Of a stretch of 8,974 nt of DNA, positions 6,975 through 8,974 are shown in pieces (position 1 is the stretch's first letter; every line of letters begins with the position of its first letter). The notes below the pieces were generated by a model. The model saw nothing but the letters and a program-made list of their open reading frames with translations, had not been told where the DNA came from and ran no database searches. This DNA comes from Deltaproteobacteria bacterium (GTDB lineage Bacteria; Desulfobacterota; Desulfomonilia; UBA1062), in assembly GCA_003643935.1 (NCBI GenBank), contig QMLJ01000031.1, forward strand, positions 1 through 8,974. The letters run 5' to 3'. The position numbers and the translations under genes are program-made.

Positions 6975-7071
6975 GGAAGCGGACGGGTCCTGGTGGATCC
7001 CCCGGACTTCAAATCCGGTGTGGGATGCGTCGAGCGTCCTGGGTGGGTTCGATTCCCATGCGCTTCCGCCA
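6975..7071 (+). tRNA. selC: Selenocysteine tRNA (anticodon TCA)
   Basis: 97 nt with encoded CCA. The anticodon stem CCGGA/TCCGG encloses CTTCAAA, anticodon TCA, which reads UGA. The hallmarks of tRNA-Sec are present: a 6-bp D stem GGGTCC/GGATCC (one G-U) with a 4-nt loop TGGT, a long variable arm GGGATGC-5 nt-GCGTCCT, a T arm GTGGG-TTCGATT-CCCAT and discriminator G. The acceptor forms GGAAGCG/CGCTTCC. The eighth position expected to pair in bacterial tRNA-Sec is G opposite G here. The tRNA is charged with serine, converted by SelA and delivered by SelB; neither gene is in the window. No in-frame UGA selenoprotein gene is evident nearby. Confidence 0.96.
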
Positions 7072-7514
7072 TAACTTGTCAGAATTATTGCTCTTATCTT
7101 TCAATAACTTACCCCGGAATCTTAAGACATATCTGCCTGACTTGACACAGGTGCAGGTACATATGCTCCTAAATTCCTCTAGCTGCGTTAATGGGGAGCA
7201 GTATATGTTCTTTACTGACAATCAAAAACAGTCGACTTGCATTCAATCCATAAAATAAAATTCTTTAAAATAATGTCTTAAAACCCAAATTAACATTATC
7301 GATGTGAATATATTCAACTTTTTGAAAGATGTGTTTGCGTGCCTTTGCAGAAATTATTTGTTGTGGGTCAGGTAATCGCCATATGTCTTAAGCATCGTGG
7401 CTAGTCTTGTTGTTTATACTGCACCCTTGCGTGAAAGAAACTACCAAGGAAATCATCTAATAAAGTTTGAGGACTTAAAATTCGATAAAATTATCAAGGG
7501 GGTCCTAATACATT
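7072..7514. other. AT-rich intergenic stretch after selC
   Basis: 443 bases without a convincing intact gene on either strand. The right half is strongly AT-rich (for example 7250-7320). It holds a perfect 12-bp palindrome at 7305-7316, a lone TTGACA at 7142-7147 with no good -10 at proper spacing, and a TATACT at 7415-7420 with no good -35. Two short open segments in different frames (7339-7389 and 7375-7519) could be remnants of a kinase N-terminus. No terminator hairpin follows selC. Confidence 0.6.
7305..7316. repeat. 12-bp perfect palindrome
   Basis: TGAATATATTCA is self-complementary over all 12 bases and is followed by ACTTTTT. In AT-rich DNA it may be chance. It could be a small operator, or a weak hairpin before a T run in the plus direction. 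It lies about 200 bases upstream of the kinase. Confidence 0.35.
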
Positions 7515-8974
7515 TTGCTTGATGATAAATTTAGTAGAATTATTGACAATATGCAAGAGGGCTACTATGAGGTTGACCTCAAAGGCAACTTTACCTTTGT
7601 CAACAAGGCCGTGTGCAAAATGCTTGGGATGCCAAAAGAAAAGGTTATAGGTTCCAACTACAGGGAATTCGGATCAAAAGAGACGTGCCAGAAAGTATTT
7701 AAAGAGTTTAACAAGGTATATACAACAGGAGAACCTGGCTATATTGAGTATGAGGCAATAAGAAAAGACGGGGCAAGGTTCATCGTTGCAAATTCCACGT
7801 ATCTCCTCAAGGATGACCAAGGTAATATAGTTGGTTTCTACGGGCTTGGATTGGATATAACTAGAAGGAAGGAAGCAGAGGAAAAACTTAGAGAAAGTGA
7901 GGAAAAGTACCGTAGACTGTTTGAATCATCAAAAGATGCTATAATGATACTTGAACCGCCTGACTGGAAATTTGCCAAAGGCAATCCAGCAGCGCTAGAT
8001 ATGTTCAGGCTAAAGGGGGACAAAGATTTCTCTTATTTCTGTCCGTGGGAGCTCTCCCCTGAAAAACAACCTGACGGCCGTATATCTGAAGAGAAAGCAA
8101 AGGAGATGATTCGTACAGCCCTTGACAAGGGATCAAACTTCTTTGAATGGGTACACCTAAGAGATGATGGAGAAGAATTCCCAACAACAGTGCTACTTAC
8201 AAGAGTGGAAATGCAAGACAAAACCATTTTGCAAGCTACTATACGAGACATCACCGAGCAAAAAAACTCTGAAAGAAAGCTAAAAGAGAGCGAGAACAAG
8301 TTCAGGTCCCTGGTTGAGAATGCACCTGGTCTAATAGTAACAACCATAAGTGCCGATGGTATTATCACCTATGTAAACCCTACCTGGGAGAATGTTCTAG
8401 GCTATAGAAGAGAGACAGTTATAGGAAAAAATTTCAAAGACTTCGTAAAAGATGTAGATAACTACAGGAATACACTAGAAAAAATCTGTAATGAGAAAAA
8501 GGTTATTAAGGATCTAACTATCACCCTGATCCATAAAGATGGGTCAGAGAGACTTTTCATCTTCAGTGGCACTCCAGAGCTAAATTCAAAAGGCAGGGTG
8601 AAAGGAGCCATAGGGGCATTCAGGGATATTACAGAACAGCAGAGGCTTCAGGAACAGATACACCAGTCCCAGAAATTGGAAGCTTTAGGTACGCTTGCAG
8701 GGGGCATTGCTCATGATTTCAACAATATGCTTGCAGGCATAATCGGGTATACAGATCTGACAAGGCGTATACTCCCAGAAAGAAGCAAGGGCCATGAAAA
8801 TCTCTCGATCGTGCTGAAAGCGGCTGAGAGGGCAAAAGAGCTTATACAGCAGATACTTACCTTCAGTCGCCAGAGGGATGAAGAGCGCTATTCAATACAA
8901 GTGTATCCCATTGTAAAGGAATGCCTTAAGTTAATAAGATCTGCTGTTCCAAGCTCTATAAAGATAACAGAAAA
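7515..8974 (+). CDS. PAS-PAS-PAS sensor histidine kinase, N-terminal part (runs off window)
   Basis: 486 codons read without a stop to the right edge. Three PAS domains: about 4-118 (IIDNMQEGYYEVDLKGNF, ending GLGLDITRRK), about 131-250 (YRRLFESSKDAIMIL, CPWELSPEKQPDG, ending IRDITEQK) and about 262-376 (FRSLVENAPGLIV, ending FRDITEQQ), joined by short coiled coils. HisKA follows with GTLAGGIAHDFNNMLAGIIG; the phosphorylated histidine is H400. The ATPase domain, and any receiver domain, lies outside. No transmembrane segment is in this frame, so it would be a cytoplasmic sensor of unknown signal. The start is uncertain: a stop lies at 7506, and TTG 7515 has AAGGGGG 12 nt upstream. ATG 7551 lacks a ribosome site and would cut into the first PAS domain. 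It is transcribed away from the translation operon. Confidence 0.9.
   Translation, partial: MLDDKFSRIIDNMQEGYYEVDLKGNFTFVNKAVCKMLGMPKEKVIGSNYREFGSKETCQKVFKEFNKVYTTGEPGYIEYEAIRKDGARFIVANSTYLLKDDQGNIVGFYGLGLDITRRKEAEEKLRESEEKYRRLFESSKDAIMILEPPDWKFAKGNPAALDMFRLKGDKDFSYFCPWELSPEKQPDGRISEEKAKEMIRTALDKGSNFFEWVHLRDDGEEFPTTVLLTRVEMQDKTILQATIRDITEQKNSERKLKESENKFRSLVENAPGLIVTTISADGIITYVNPTWENVLGYRRETVIGKNFKDFVKDVDNYRNTLEKICNEKKVIKDLTITLIHKDGSERLFIFSGTPELNSKGRVKGAIGAFRDITEQQRLQEQIHQSQKLEALGTLAGGIAHDFNNMLAGIIGYTDLTRRILPERSKGHENLSIVLKAAERAKELIQQILTFSRQRDEERYSIQVYPIVKECLKLIRSAVPSSIKITE

Noticed and set aside
7009..7221. Minus-strand open frame of 70 codons containing an MGIEPT motif
   Set aside because: The motif is a well-known artefact of translating the antisense of a tRNA with a long variable arm; the frame runs through selC.
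6864..7258. Two plus-strand open frames overlapping selC
   Set aside because: Both read straight through the tRNA gene, have no ribosome site and no recognisable protein features.
7072..7514. A second copy of the selC 3' end marking an integrated element
   Set aside because: I found no repeat of the T-arm or acceptor sequence anywhere in the plus strand downstream within the window.
7496..7523. prfB-like +1 frameshift signal (AGGGGG before GCT TGA)
   Set aside because: The AGGGGG is much too far from the stop compared with the prfB arrangement; it is better explained as the kinase ribosome site.

Overview
The window reads as chromosomal DNA from a Gram-negative bacterium that uses selenocysteine: it has a TonB-type envelope protein and a complete tRNA-Sec gene. 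The gene order thrS-infC-rpmI-rplT-pheS-pheT and the style of IF3 and the PAS histidine kinase suggest a deltaproteobacterial (Desulfobacterota-like) or related anaerobic lineage. That placement is inference from family resemblance, not from a search.

Positions 1-4831, all on the minus strand, hold a translation operon. Reading in the direction of transcription: a strong promoter (TTGACA-16-GATAAC) overlapped by an inverted repeat, tRNA-Val(GAC), thrS 17 nt after the tRNA, an intergenic leader with a second likely promoter and a small hairpin, infC (IF3) beginning at an AUA codon, rpmI (L35), rplT (L20), pheS, and the first 198 codons of pheT, which runs off the left edge. These genes supply a valine tRNA, two aminoacyl-tRNA synthetases, an initiation factor and two 50S proteins, so they would be expected to follow growth rate together.

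Positions 4940-6902, also minus strand, hold a two-gene unit: a short TonB-like membrane protein and, 41 nt downstream, a FAD-dependent oxidoreductase of the geranylgeranyl reductase family. Its promoter (TTGACA-17-TTTTAT) lies almost on top of the first annotated ATG, which makes an ATG five codons further in the better start.

Positions 6975-7071 carry selC (tRNA-Sec, anticodon TCA) on the plus strand. A 443-base AT-rich stretch without a convincing intact gene follows. From about 7515 a plus-strand gene encodes a soluble three-PAS histidine kinase that runs off the right edge after the HisKA helix pair. Two frame-broken segments just upstream could together encode a transmembrane helix, so the kinase may have lost or frameshifted an N-terminal membrane anchor. 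The AT-rich, A-rich DNA downstream of selC differs visibly from the operon on the left. No integrase, insertion sequence or repeated selC end is visible.

Most of the window is ordinary. The best leads are the AUA start of infC, the operator-like inverted repeat over the tRNA-Val/thrS promoter, and the broken membrane segment before the kinase.
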